DNA from: Syntrophomonas sp.
Lineage (GTDB): Bacteria > Bacillota > Syntrophomonadia > Syntrophomonadales > Syntrophomonadaceae
Direction: 5' to 3'
NCBI GenBank assembly: GCA_016841425.1
Contig: JAENZE010000003.1
Span: 186,001-250,000, forward strand
DNA length: 64,000 nucleotides
The position numbers and the translations under genes are program-made. The notes beneath the pieces are model-generated. The model saw only the letters and a list, made by a program, of their open reading frames with translations. It ran no database searches and was not told where the DNA came from. This document shows positions 25,061 through 33,608 of the stretch, piece after piece (position 1 is the first letter of the stretch; each line of letters opens with the position of its first letter).

Positions 25061-25976
25061 CAGCCGGAAAAAAACCGGTTTCAAGATAATATCAGTGATA
25101 CTGGCCTTGCTGCTTTGGTTTTATGTGGTTAATGAAGGTTCCTATCAGGTAGGCCAAAATAGTGTGCAAGTGAACCTGATGTACGATAATATTCAGGAAG
25201 GAATGCAGGTACAGGGTCCTGAGCAGGTAACTGTCAAGCTCTGGGGTGTATTCCAGGAAACTGGAGATATTCAGGCTTCTGTAGACCTGGCGGGAAAGGA
25301 TACTGGTGTTTATACTCTGCCGGTAAAGCTGCATCCAGTTGTAGGAGTATTATTTACCAGTGTTGAGCCGAAAACGGTTAATGTAACCCTCGAGGAAATA
25401 CAAGAAATTATTGTTCCGGTTAATTACAATATTAGTGTCAATCCCCCGGCTGGATATCAGCTTATGGATCTGCTTACCGAACCTGAGCGTTGTTTGATAA
25501 AAGGTAATCAGGAAGACGCTAATTTGGTAACTTCGGTGGTATGTCAGGTTGATTTATCCAATACCAAATCGATCAATACTTTTGAGCTTAAAGTCGCAGC
25601 ACGGGATAAAGATGGGAATCCGGTTAATGGAGGTCTGGAGATTGTTCCGGCTTCAGTTAAGGTTATTGCCGTGGTGGATGAAATTAAAGCATATAAAGAA
25701 GTGCCAATTGTAGCAGTCAGTGAAGGGGAGCCAGCCGCAGGTTACCGGCTTAAGGATATTAAATTAGATATCAACACCGTGAAAATTGTTGGTAATACAC
25801 TGGCAGTTGAAGCTGTCAATGAGATTAATACCGGAAAAATAGATATAAATGGGGCTGATCAATCATTTACCTTGAATATAGACCTGCAGGCGTCCGAGGA
25901 GATAAAACTGTATCCAGCAAATGTGCTGGCAGAAATTGAGATAGAAAAAATTATTGAAGATGAGGAAGGGCAATGA
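25038..25976 (+). CDS. cdaR: CdaA regulatory protein with YbbR repeats
   Basis: A 312-residue protein with one N-terminal membrane helix (about residues 13-30) and three or so extracytoplasmic YbbR repeats, marked by recurring VTVKLWGV, VNVTLEEI and VKVIAVVDE strands. It starts with GTG inside the end of cdaA (23-base overlap), with AAGAGGAGG seven bases upstream. CdaR binds CdaA and modulates its activity. The next gene overlaps its stop by four bases. Confidence 0.9.
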   Translation: MKQNQRDNSRKKTGFKIISVILALLLWFYVVNEGSYQVGQNSVQVNLMYDNIQEGMQVQGPEQVTVKLWGVFQETGDIQASVDLAGKDTGVYTLPVKLHPVVGVLFTSVEPKTVNVTLEEIQEIIVPVNYNISVNPPAGYQLMDLLTEPERCLIKGNQEDANLVTSVVCQVDLSNTKSINTFELKVAARDKDGNPVNGGLEIVPASVKVIAVVDEIKAYKEVPIVAVSEGEPAAGYRLKDIKLDINTVKIVGNTLAVEAVNEINTGKIDINGADQSFTLNIDLQASEEIKLYPANVLAEIEIEKIIEDEEGQ

Positions 25977-27622
25977 CCATAAGAATTCGGGGTTTGAGGT
26001 TGTCCCTGGACTATACCGATACAGATTTGGTACAGGCAGCAGCAGCCAAACTTAAGGTCCCGGCAGATGAAATCATAGAATGGCAGCTGGTTAAAAGAGC
26101 AGTAGATGCGAGGCGTAATAAAGTGCATTTTACTTGTACGGCAGATATCAGGGTGGAAGATGAAGGGCAGCTGGACCAACAGCTCTGGGCTTCCGTGGAT
26201 ATTATGAAAATTACCAAAAAGAAGATCTGCCAGCCCACCCCAGGGAATAAAGACCTGCCTTACTCTCCGCTCATAATTGGAGCGGGACCGGCAGGGCTTT
26301 TTTGTGGATTATATCTGGCTCAACATGGTTATCAGCCGGTAATCATTGAGCAGGGGCAGGACATGGAGCGTCGGGTCGCAACGGTAGAGAGATTTTGGCA
26401 AAAGGCTGTATTAAACCCTTACTGCAACACTCAATTTGGTGAAGGTGGGGCAGGAACCTTTTCTGATGGGAAACTGACGACTCGAATAGGAGATGAAAGA
26501 ATTTCTTATGTGCTCGACACCTTTATAAAACATGGGGCTGATGAGGAAATAAAATACGTAAAAAAACCGCATGTAGGCACAGATGTCATACGCAAAATTA
26601 TTCAGAATATACGGCAGGAGATATTGGATTTAGGCGGCGAAGTGTACTTCGACAGCAGGATGACAGACATAAGTATTAACCAGAGGTCGATAAAAAGCAT
26701 AATAATAAATAACAGCTCAGAAATATCCTGTGCAGCACTTGTTCTGGCTGTGGGCAACAGTGCTCGGGAAGTATATAGACTTCTCCATTCCAGGGGTATA
26801 GAATTGGTTCCCAAAGCGTTTGCAATCGGAGTCCGGGTAGAGCATCCCCAGCCGCTGATTGACAAAATACAATTTGGAGATTTCGCAGGTCATCCGCGCC
26901 TGGGTCCAGCTGACTATCATCTAACCTATCAGGATCGGGCTAGCGGGCGGGGCCTTTATACTTTTTGTATGTGTCCGGGTGGAAGTGTTATCGCTGCGGC
27001 TTCTGAACCTGGTGGGGTAGTAACTAACGGTATGAGTTATCTGGCCCGGGATAGCGGAATTGCTAATTCTGCTCTGGTGGTAACTGTAAAACCTATGGAC
27101 TGGAATGAAGAGGTTTTGGGTGGTATAATGCTGCAGGATAGATTAGAAAAAAGAGCTTTTGAAATTGGAGGCCAGGATTATAAAGCACCTGCTCAGCGTT
27201 TAACAGATTTTATGGGCAAAAGAGACAGCAAGGATTTACACCAGATCAATACTACTTACCAACCGGGAGTAAAGGCTGCTAATCTCTGGGAGGTTCTGCC
27301 TTCCGAAATAGCTGCTGTACTGTGGAGGGGAATTAAATATTGGGAGAACCGGATGCCTGGATTTGCTGATTCAAGAGCAGTATTAACCGGGGTCGAGACC
27401 CGTACTTCAACGCCGGTAAGGATTATTAGAAATGAGCAGGGATGTTCTCTGAGTATTGACAACCTTTACCCCTGCGGAGAAGGAGCGGGTTATGCAGGCG
27501 GTATAATGAGTTCTGCCGTAGATGGACTTAAAACCGCAGAAAATATTATTAGTAACTATGGAAGACCTCGTGAAAAACTAGAGATATCGAATAAAGAGGC
27601 ACTAAACGCCAGAAAACTATAG
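25973..27622 (+). CDS. NAD(P)/FAD-dependent oxidoreductase (COG2509 type)
   Basis: A 549-residue flavoprotein. An N-terminal domain of about 95 residues precedes the FAD-binding GAGPAGLFCGLYLAQHGYQPVIIEQG. GEGGAGTFSDGKLTTR, VLAVGNSAREVY and a C-terminal GEGAGYAGGIMSSAVDGLKTAENI complete the pattern of the uncharacterised COG2509 dehydrogenases. It sits between cdaR and glmM, overlapping cdaR by ATGA, so it is co-expressed with the c-di-AMP genes. Its substrate is unknown. Confidence 0.88.
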   Translation: MTIRIRGLRLSLDYTDTDLVQAAAAKLKVPADEIIEWQLVKRAVDARRNKVHFTCTADIRVEDEGQLDQQLWASVDIMKITKKKICQPTPGNKDLPYSPLIIGAGPAGLFCGLYLAQHGYQPVIIEQGQDMERRVATVERFWQKAVLNPYCNTQFGEGGAGTFSDGKLTTRIGDERISYVLDTFIKHGADEEIKYVKKPHVGTDVIRKIIQNIRQEILDLGGEVYFDSRMTDISINQRSIKSIIINNSSEISCAALVLAVGNSAREVYRLLHSRGIELVPKAFAIGVRVEHPQPLIDKIQFGDFAGHPRLGPADYHLTYQDRASGRGLYTFCMCPGGSVIAAASEPGGVVTNGMSYLARDSGIANSALVVTVKPMDWNEEVLGGIMLQDRLEKRAFEIGGQDYKAPAQRLTDFMGKRDSKDLHQINTTYQPGVKAANLWEVLPSEIAAVLWRGIKYWENRMPGFADSRAVLTGVETRTSTPVRIIRNEQGCSLSIDNLYPCGEGAGYAGGIMSSAVDGLKTAENIISNYGRPREKLEISNKEALNARKL

Positions 27623-27646
27623 TGTGAAAAACAGGGGGTTTATATA

Positions 27647-29020
27647 ATGGGAAGACTGTTTGGTACTGATGGAGTTAGAGGAATAGCTAATGCTGACCTT
27701 AACGCTGAACTAGCTTTTCGGCTGGGTATGGCAGGCAGCCATGTGCTGGCAAAACATAATACCAGGACCAGGCCACGAATACTGGTAGGAAAAGATACCC
27801 GAATTTCTGGTGATATGCTGGAGGCGGCCTTGATTGCAGGCATATGCTCTACTGGTGCCGATGCACTTATAGCCGGGATTATACCCACTCCGGCAGTAGC
27901 TTTCCTGACCCTCAAATATGAAGCATCATGTGGTATAGTAATATCTGCTTCCCATAATCCGGTAGAGGACAATGGGATAAAATTTTTTGGTGCTGATGGC
28001 TATAAGCTTCCTGATGAAATAGAGGAAGAGATTGAAGAGGTATTGGAAAACCAGGCCTACTTGAGCGGTCTCCCGGTGGGAGGGGATGTAGGCAGAGTTT
28101 ATAACCTGGAAGACGGGCTAAAAAATTATGTCAATTCTGTATGCGACTGTTACACCCTGGACCAGGATTTAAGGAATATAACCATAGTGGTAGATTGTGC
28201 TAACGGAGCCGCTTACGCAGCCGGGCCAATGATGTGGAAAAAGCTGGGAGCCAGAACCATTACCATCGGAGACAAACCTAATGGTCTGAATATTAATGAT
28301 CGATGTGGATCGACCCATATTGATAATTTAAGAAGAGCAGTTTTGGAGAGCAAAGCGGATATCGGTATTGCCTATGATGGTGATGCAGATCGCTGTATAG
28401 CAGTTGATGAATATGGTAAAGAGATTGATGGTGACCATATTATGTGTATCACAGCTCTGGATATGCAGAGGAGAGGACTATTGAAGCCCTCTGAAATAGT
28501 AGCCACAGTTATGAGCAACATCGGGTTGAACATTGCTTTAAGGCGAGAAAACATAGCAGTCAGCAGTTGTAAAGTGGGGGACCGTTATGTATTGGAGAAG
28601 ATGATGCAAAACGGTGCTATGTTAGGTGGAGAACAATCCGGGCATATAATTTTTAAACAGCATGCTACCTCAGGAGATGGATTATTGACTTCACTGAAGT
28701 TGGTAGAGGTAATGCAGAGAACCGGTCTTCCCCTTTCCCGATTGGCGGCAGAAATGGAAAAGCAGCCCCAGATCCTGGTTAATGTAAAGCTGGAGAATAA
28801 AGAACAGGTAATGGCACATGAATTGGTAGTGGAAGCCATTAATAATGCAGAAGAGAAGTTGGGAGAATGGGGAAAACTGGTGGTAAGACCATCAGGAACT
28901 GAACCACTGGTCCGGATTATGGCTCAGGGTCCCGATGAATACCTGCTCAAGGAGGTGATTAATGCCATAAAAGAAAGAGTAGAACAAGTGACCGGAAAGT
29001 ATTCCGGAACATTTGCGTAA
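27647..29020 (+). CDS. glmM: Phosphoglucosamine mutase
   Basis: A 457-residue enzyme converting glucosamine-6-phosphate to glucosamine-1-phosphate for peptidoglycan synthesis. The N-terminal LFGTDGVRGIAN, the phosphoserine loop ISASHNPVEDNGIKFFG (Ser near residue 105), the magnesium loop DGDADR and the C-terminal RPSGTEPLVRIM are all present. Length is standard. The glmS ribozyme begins on the base after its stop codon, and glmS supplies its substrate. Confidence 0.96.
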   Translation: MGRLFGTDGVRGIANADLNAELAFRLGMAGSHVLAKHNTRTRPRILVGKDTRISGDMLEAALIAGICSTGADALIAGIIPTPAVAFLTLKYEASCGIVISASHNPVEDNGIKFFGADGYKLPDEIEEEIEEVLENQAYLSGLPVGGDVGRVYNLEDGLKNYVNSVCDCYTLDQDLRNITIVVDCANGAAYAAGPMMWKKLGARTITIGDKPNGLNINDRCGSTHIDNLRRAVLESKADIGIAYDGDADRCIAVDEYGKEIDGDHIMCITALDMQRRGLLKPSEIVATVMSNIGLNIALRRENIAVSSCKVGDRYVLEKMMQNGAMLGGEQSGHIIFKQHATSGDGLLTSLKLVEVMQRTGLPLSRLAAEMEKQPQILVNVKLENKEQVMAHELVVEAINNAEEKLGEWGKLVVRPSGTEPLVRIMAQGPDEYLLKEVINAIKERVEQVTGKYSGTFA

Positions 29021-29340
29021 AGCGCCAGACCCGGTACAAAAAAGCATACTCAGGGGATGGCCTGCGGCAAGCAGTGCTTGCTATGGCCAGACTTATAGAC
29101 CAGGGAGATATTTCCCAGTTTAAATGTACAGTATGGGATTAACGAGCATTGATCCATTAGTGTAGGATTGGTTTCCGGGGTTGGGGTTTAATCCCATTCA
29201 AGCCAGTTTATGCTCAGTGCAGTTCCGGGTGACGAGGAGAGGGTTAATCGAGATATTCGGCGGATACCCTCCGGTGAACCACCATCGTTAGACTGATTAC
29301 AAAACCGGATAGAGATAACCGGTACAAAAAGTCAGATCAA
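29021..29340 (+). ncRNA. glmS ribozyme with a large P1 expansion
   Basis: A29021-GCGCC begins the cleavage-site segment; cleavage would fall between A29021 and G29022. Core elements match known glmS ribozymes: GACGAGG at 29231-29237, GGGTTAATCGA, ATTCGGCGGAT, ACCCTCCGG, and the peripheral ACCGG/CCGGT pair at about 29310-29332. P1 is closed by ACCCGG (29029-29034) and CCGGGT (29225-29230). About 190 bases lie between these strands, instead of the usual few tens, and hold their own hairpins (GCAAGC/GCTTGC; ATGGGATTAA/TTAATCCCAT). GlcN6P binding should trigger cleavage and lower glmS expression. The 3' boundary is approximate. Confidence 0.88.
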
Positions 29341-29354
29341 GTGGTATACAAAAA

Positions 29355-29532
29355 TGGACGAGGGGACGGTTCTCTTGTCCACTTTTTTGAATCTGTTAGG
29401 AGTAGACACGGGGACGGTTCTCTTGTCTGCTTTTAGAATGCTTTTAGAATATGCTGGGGAGACAGACAAGAGAACCGTCCCCGTGTCTACCCTCGTTAAG
29501 AAAGATGGACAAGAGAACCGTCCCCTCGTCCA
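29355..29532. repeat. Nested double palindrome of REP-like repeats
   Basis: Outer arms 29355-29381 and 29506-29532 are perfect 27-bp inverted copies. Inner arms 29402-29429 and 29463-29490 are perfect 28-bp inverted copies. All four contain GGGGACGGTTCTCTTGTC, arranged forward, forward, reverse, reverse. The array lies between the glmS ribozyme and the glmS ribosome site and ends 16 bases before that site. The frame happens to be open through it, so it can be mistaken for an N-terminal extension of glmS. Confidence 0.9.
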
Positions 29533-29560
29533 CCCTTTGATTATAATTGGAGGTTATATT

Positions 29561-31387
29561 ATGTGTGGAATAATGGGTTATACCGGAAGAGGCAATGCAG
29601 TTCCGGTGATAATAGATGGCCTGGCGAAATTGGAATACCGTGGATATGATTCGTCGGGTATAGCCATGTACAATGATGGAAAAATTGACGTGTGTAAAAA
29701 GAAGGGCCGGCTGGCTGATATGGTGGAAGAACTAGGCAAGGGGAAATGCTGCAGCCTGGGTATTGGGCATACCCGCTGGGCGACCCATGGGGTACCCAGC
29801 GATTCCAATGCTCATCCCCATTGCGATTGCACCGGCAAAATTGCCCTGGTTCACAATGGTATCATAGAAAACTATGCTCAGCTGAGGAAAGAATTGATTA
29901 TTGAAGGCCATGATTTTGTATCTGAGACTGATACCGAAGTGATGGCTCATCTGATAGAAAAATACTATACTGATTCACTGGAAGAGGCAGTCAGAAAAGC
30001 ACTTGCTCAGGTACGGGGTTCATTTGCCATCGTTGTAATATGCAGTGATGAACCAGACAAGATTGTAACTGCCAAAAAGGCCAGCCCGCTCATAATTGGA
30101 TTGGGGCAGGGGGAGAATTATGTAGCTTCAGACATACCAGCAGTACTGGGACTAACCTCTAATGTTTACATTATTGAAGAAAACGAATTTGCAGTCATAA
30201 CCCCGGACAAAGTCGTTATAACAGACTTTGAGGGCCAGCCGATTGATAAAAAGGTATTCGAGGTTACCTGGGATGCAGTATCCGCTGAAAAGGAAGGATA
30301 CGATCATTTTATGCTCAAGGAAATAAATGAACAGCCCCGTGCTATCAAAGATACCCTGGCCGGTAAAACGGTTCAGAATATGGTGGACCTTAGTGGGCTG
30401 GAAATGGATGAAACCTTTAAACAGGTGGGTAAAATATTTATAGTTGCCTGTGGAACAGCCTACCACGCAGGATTGGTAGGCAGAATGGCTATTGAGAAAC
30501 TAGCCCGGGTACCGGTAGAAACAGATATTGCTTCTGAGTTCAGGTATCGGGACGTTCTATGGAATCCTGATGATCTAATGATAGTAGTCAGCCAGTCCGG
30601 TGAAACAGCCGACACCCTGGAGGCTTTAAGAAAAGCCAAACGTCAGGGCATCAAAGTTCTGGCTATAACCAATGTGGTGGGAAGTTCCGTAGCCCGGGAA
30701 GCGGATAAGGTGATTTATACCCATGCCGGGCCTGAAATCGCAGTAGCATCTACGAAAGCTTATATTACCCAGCTGGCTATCATGTACCTAATAGCAATGT
30801 ATATGGGAAAAATCAAAGGAGCTTGTACTGAGTCAGAGCTACAGGAGCTGGGTTCCCAATTATACGGTATAGATTTGCTGGTACAGAAGATACTGAATCG
30901 GGAAAAGGAAAGCGGGAAAATAAAGCAGTTGGCTGAAAAATACAAAGAGGTACAGAGCACCTTTTTCCTGGGACGCGGACTCGATTATGCAGTGGCCATG
31001 GAAGGGGCTTTAAAGCTGAAAGAAATTTCTTATGTCCATGCTGAGGCCTATGCAGCAGGTGAACTGAAACACGGTCCCCTGGCTTTAATACATGATGGGG
31101 TACCAGTTCTGGCTTTAATAAGCCAGGATGATCTGGTAGAAAAGTCTATGTCCAACATCAAAGAAGTAAAAGCCCGCGGTGCAGTGGTAGTGGCAGTATG
31201 TAAAGAAAGCTTGCAGGAAGCATGTCAGGAATGTGATGATCAAATTCTTCTGCCAGATATTAATCCTATACTAGCTCCGATTGTTTCGGTAGTTCCGCTG
31301 CAGTTGTTTTCTTATTATATGGCCATCTATCGGGGAGCAGATGTGGATAAACCAAGGAACCTGGCCAAAAGTGTGACGGTAGAGTAA
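29561..31387 (+). CDS. glmS: Glutamine-fructose-6-phosphate aminotransferase (isomerizing)
   Basis: A 608-residue enzyme making glucosamine-6-phosphate from fructose-6-phosphate and glutamine. ATG 29561 has TTGGAGG about seven bases upstream and gives MCGIMGY, which places the catalytic Cys at position 2. The glutaminase domain shows EYRGYDSSGIA and GHTRWATHG; two SIS domains follow (VACGTAYHAG; VVSQSGETADT), and the protein ends KPRNLAKSVTVE as usual. Control is by the ribozyme upstream, and by whatever the nested palindrome does. Confidence 0.96.
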   Translation: MCGIMGYTGRGNAVPVIIDGLAKLEYRGYDSSGIAMYNDGKIDVCKKKGRLADMVEELGKGKCCSLGIGHTRWATHGVPSDSNAHPHCDCTGKIALVHNGIIENYAQLRKELIIEGHDFVSETDTEVMAHLIEKYYTDSLEEAVRKALAQVRGSFAIVVICSDEPDKIVTAKKASPLIIGLGQGENYVASDIPAVLGLTSNVYIIEENEFAVITPDKVVITDFEGQPIDKKVFEVTWDAVSAEKEGYDHFMLKEINEQPRAIKDTLAGKTVQNMVDLSGLEMDETFKQVGKIFIVACGTAYHAGLVGRMAIEKLARVPVETDIASEFRYRDVLWNPDDLMIVVSQSGETADTLEALRKAKRQGIKVLAITNVVGSSVAREADKVIYTHAGPEIAVASTKAYITQLAIMYLIAMYMGKIKGACTESELQELGSQLYGIDLLVQKILNREKESGKIKQLAEKYKEVQSTFFLGRGLDYAVAMEGALKLKEISYVHAEAYAAGELKHGPLALIHDGVPVLALISQDDLVEKSMSNIKEVKARGAVVVAVCKESLQEACQECDDQILLPDINPILAPIVSVVPLQLFSYYMAIYRGADVDKPRNLAKSVTVE

Positions 31388-31763
31388 GATATTTTTGGGA
31401 AAATAAAACTCTTGTTGTGGTTTTATAATAAAGTAGTGCTTTTTAAAATAATGTTGTGCCTTTAATAAAATCATAAAATCAGGAATGGGATAGAAAAGAG
31501 TTTTTAGATACTGCAGTAATAAGGATTGCGGCCTAAAAATAAATTTACAGTTTATACTCCGTGAAGTATTTGCAGATTTACCTGCAAACACTTCACGGTT
31601 TTTTTTCATACAAATGAGTTGCAGACGTACATTCTGCTCTGATTCCTCTATTACTTTAGTGCTAGCAGTTGGAGTAAGTTCTTGTGATATAAGATTTCCA
31701 AAATTTTGAAATGTATCTAGAATGGTGAATTAGGGTAAGGCCATTAATTTCTTAAAATACATA
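31388..31763. terminator. Gap after glmS containing a strong terminator
   Basis: The only clear element is a long hairpin at 31559-31598 (CCGTGAAGT pairs with ACTTCACGG, TTTGCAG with CTGCAAA), followed by eight T. It is a strong intrinsic terminator about 170 bases after the glmS stop. The rest is AT-rich without features I recognise. Confidence 0.75.
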
Positions 31764-31818
31764 TTTACATATTAAATGTTATAACATATAATAAGAACAT
31801 ACAATTTAAATGTTATAA
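31764..31818 (+). promoter_or_regulatory. paaX-type promoter with overlapping palindrome
   Basis: TTTACA (31764-31769), a 17-base spacer and TATAAT (31787-31792) form a near-consensus promoter. The palindrome ATGTTATAACAT (31776-31787) fills the spacer and touches the -10 box. AAATGTTATAA occurs at 31774-31784 and again at 31808-31818. The arrangement suggests autorepression by the regulator that follows. Confidence 0.7.
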
Positions 31819-31835
31819 AGGTGGAGGTGCATCAA

Positions 31836-32684
31836 ATGGTAATTTTACGAAAGAGTGACAGTGCAACAAGCCTGTTATTGTTTGTTTATAACAACTATGT
31901 TACTCAATACAGCAAAGATACCCTTAGATTATCCAGTCTGCTCGAAATTATGAAGGCCTTTGGTAAGAGCGAATCTGCTATAAGAATGTCGCTATCTAGA
32001 ACTGTAAAAGCAGGTGTACTAACCAATTACAATGTAGGCAGCGAGGTATATTACCAGCTGGCTCCGAATGGTAAAGAGGCGATTATGGCGTGGAATGAAG
32101 GGATGGAGCATTTTTGGAAAAGGTACGCTTTGAGGAATAAACCGTGGGATAGAAAATGGCATTTGCTTAATTTGGAATTCGGAGAGCAACACAGAGAAAA
32201 CAGGGCAGATATCCTGGAGAGATTAAAGCAGATAGGATTCGGTGTTCTAGGCATCAATACATGGATTACCCCCTACTATCAGCCGTATGAGGTTCAGAAG
32301 ATATTGGCTGAATTCGGCATAAACACCAGTGCAGTCGAAATGCATGGTGATTTGATAATTGGCCAAGAAGTCGGATCTTTCTTAGATAATATTTTCGGCC
32401 CCAGGGAACTGGAGAAACTCTATAAAAATTTTATAAATATATTTACTGAAAAATATGAAATAACTAAGAAAATAGCCCGTGAACATTGGTTTATAGAAGA
32501 AGGGAGATCATTGCCATTATTACATGCTATAGGTTGGGAGTTTTTCTATATTGCAACCCAGGATGCTGCACTTCCCAAAGTCTTATATCCAGAATGGGCA
32601 GGGGATAAGGCAGCACAGCTGATGATAGATTTCAGACGTATTTTATTAGCAGCAGCAACTGAGTATCTGGGTAAGTTTGAGTAA
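31836..32684 (+). CDS. PaaX family transcriptional regulator
   Basis: A 282-residue repressor-like protein. ATG 31836 is preferred, with AAGGTGGAGG eight bases upstream; GTG 31821 lies inside that site. The N-terminal winged helix (SLLEIMKAFGKSESAIRMSLSRTVKAGVL) and the long central and C-terminal parts match PaaX, the phenylacetyl-CoA-responsive repressor. No phenylacetate genes are in the window, so the ligand is probably another acyl-CoA or aryl-CoA. The next gene encodes a CPBP-like membrane protein, possibly co-transcribed. Confidence 0.85.
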   Translation: MVILRKSDSATSLLLFVYNNYVTQYSKDTLRLSSLLEIMKAFGKSESAIRMSLSRTVKAGVLTNYNVGSEVYYQLAPNGKEAIMAWNEGMEHFWKRYALRNKPWDRKWHLLNLEFGEQHRENRADILERLKQIGFGVLGINTWITPYYQPYEVQKILAEFGINTSAVEMHGDLIIGQEVGSFLDNIFGPRELEKLYKNFINIFTEKYEITKKIAREHWFIEEGRSLPLLHAIGWEFFYIATQDAALPKVLYPEWAGDKAAQLMIDFRRILLAAATEYLGKFE

Positions 32685-32733
32685 ATACAGTAACTATGAG
32701 TTTATATGTAATATTTGACAAGGAGGGTTTTTT

Positions 32734-33507
32734 ATGACAAAAACAAACTGGTTTAAATTCCAACCCAGCAGGGAGATATGGGTGGTGCTGCTATCATGGA
32801 TAATGGTGGTATCGGCTTTTTATACAGCCTTTCAGGTATTCACAACCCAAAGAGTTGCTGCAAATTTTATTACTTTCGGTATTATTGGAATAACTCTTTG
32901 TGGGGTAATGGTTCCGGTAGTTTGGAATTCGTTGATAATGAAAAGGTCTTTAACAGAAATTGGTATTACCAGGCGGAATCTATTTATCAGTATAGTACTA
33001 GGTACTATTTTGGCCAGTGCCCAGTATATGCTGACCATTAAAAACATTGAGATGCCAGGATTTAATGAATTGTTGCCCCTGCTTACTATGGCTGTAGCCG
33101 TAGGATTTTATGAGAATGTATTTTTCCGTGGCTGGGTCCAATTAAGAATGGAGGCTTACTTTGGCATAATACCTTCCATATTTCTAAGTGGGATTGCCTA
33201 CTCCCTGTATCACATTGGGTATGGAATGGCTGCCGGAGAGATGATAACACTGTTTGTAATAGGTATAGTATATTCAGCTATTTTCAGAATAACCTGCAAT
33301 ATTTTTATTCTTTATCCATTGCTCACTCCTTCCGGAGCGCTGTTTACCATTATTCAGGATGGGTTAAAAATACCATTTGAAGCAACATATGGTTTTGCAG
33401 ACGTTATAGTTCTCATAATTATTGGACTAGTAATAGTTAATAAATTTTCAAAAAGAAATTACTCATATATCTCAACGTATTTATTAAAAAATTTATCATG
33501 TTCATAA
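32734..33507 (+). CDS. CPBP-like membrane protein with altered first motif
   Basis: A 257-residue protein with about seven or eight membrane helices. The CPBP motifs appear as YENVFFRG, where the EExxxR motif has Asn for the second Glu, and SLYHIGYG, where His is kept. The third motif (HxxxN/D) is not clear. It may therefore have lost or changed the protease activity seen in the copy at 12955. AAGGAGGG precedes the ATG. It follows the PaaX gene in the same direction, and its product lies in the membrane. Confidence 0.75.
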   Translation: MTKTNWFKFQPSREIWVVLLSWIMVVSAFYTAFQVFTTQRVAANFITFGIIGITLCGVMVPVVWNSLIMKRSLTEIGITRRNLFISIVLGTILASAQYMLTIKNIEMPGFNELLPLLTMAVAVGFYENVFFRGWVQLRMEAYFGIIPSIFLSGIAYSLYHIGYGMAAGEMITLFVIGIVYSAIFRITCNIFILYPLLTPSGALFTIIQDGLKIPFEATYGFADVIVLIIIGLVIVNKFSKRNYSYISTYLLKNLSCS

Positions 33508-33514
33508 GAAAAAG

Positions 33515-33543
33515 TTGACATTAGTTAATCAAAATATTAAATT
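33515..33543 (+). promoter_or_regulatory. Candidate promoter of the IMP dehydrogenase gene
   Basis: A perfect TTGACA (33515-33520), a 17-base spacer and TAAATT (33538-33543) precede the gene. No purine-riboswitch fold is visible in the 100-base leader. Confidence 0.5.
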
Positions 33544-33608
33544 TAAAAGAATAATTTCGGCAAATCTAATGTAATTATTTATAATTAAATAGCGAGGAGA
33601 TACTGTAT

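Noticed and set aside
27640-27972. 110-codon minus-strand frame at the glmM start
   Set aside because: It lies wholly opposite conserved glmM sequence and lacks a ribosome site.
29354-29560. N-terminal extension of GlmS through the repeat array
   Set aside because: The frame is open by chance through the palindromes. The ribosome site TTGGAGG precedes ATG 29561, and that start puts the essential Cys at position 2.
33508-33608. Purine riboswitch before guaB
   Set aside because: The leader is about 100 bases of AT-rich DNA without the paired P1-P3 stems or conserved loop bases of that class.
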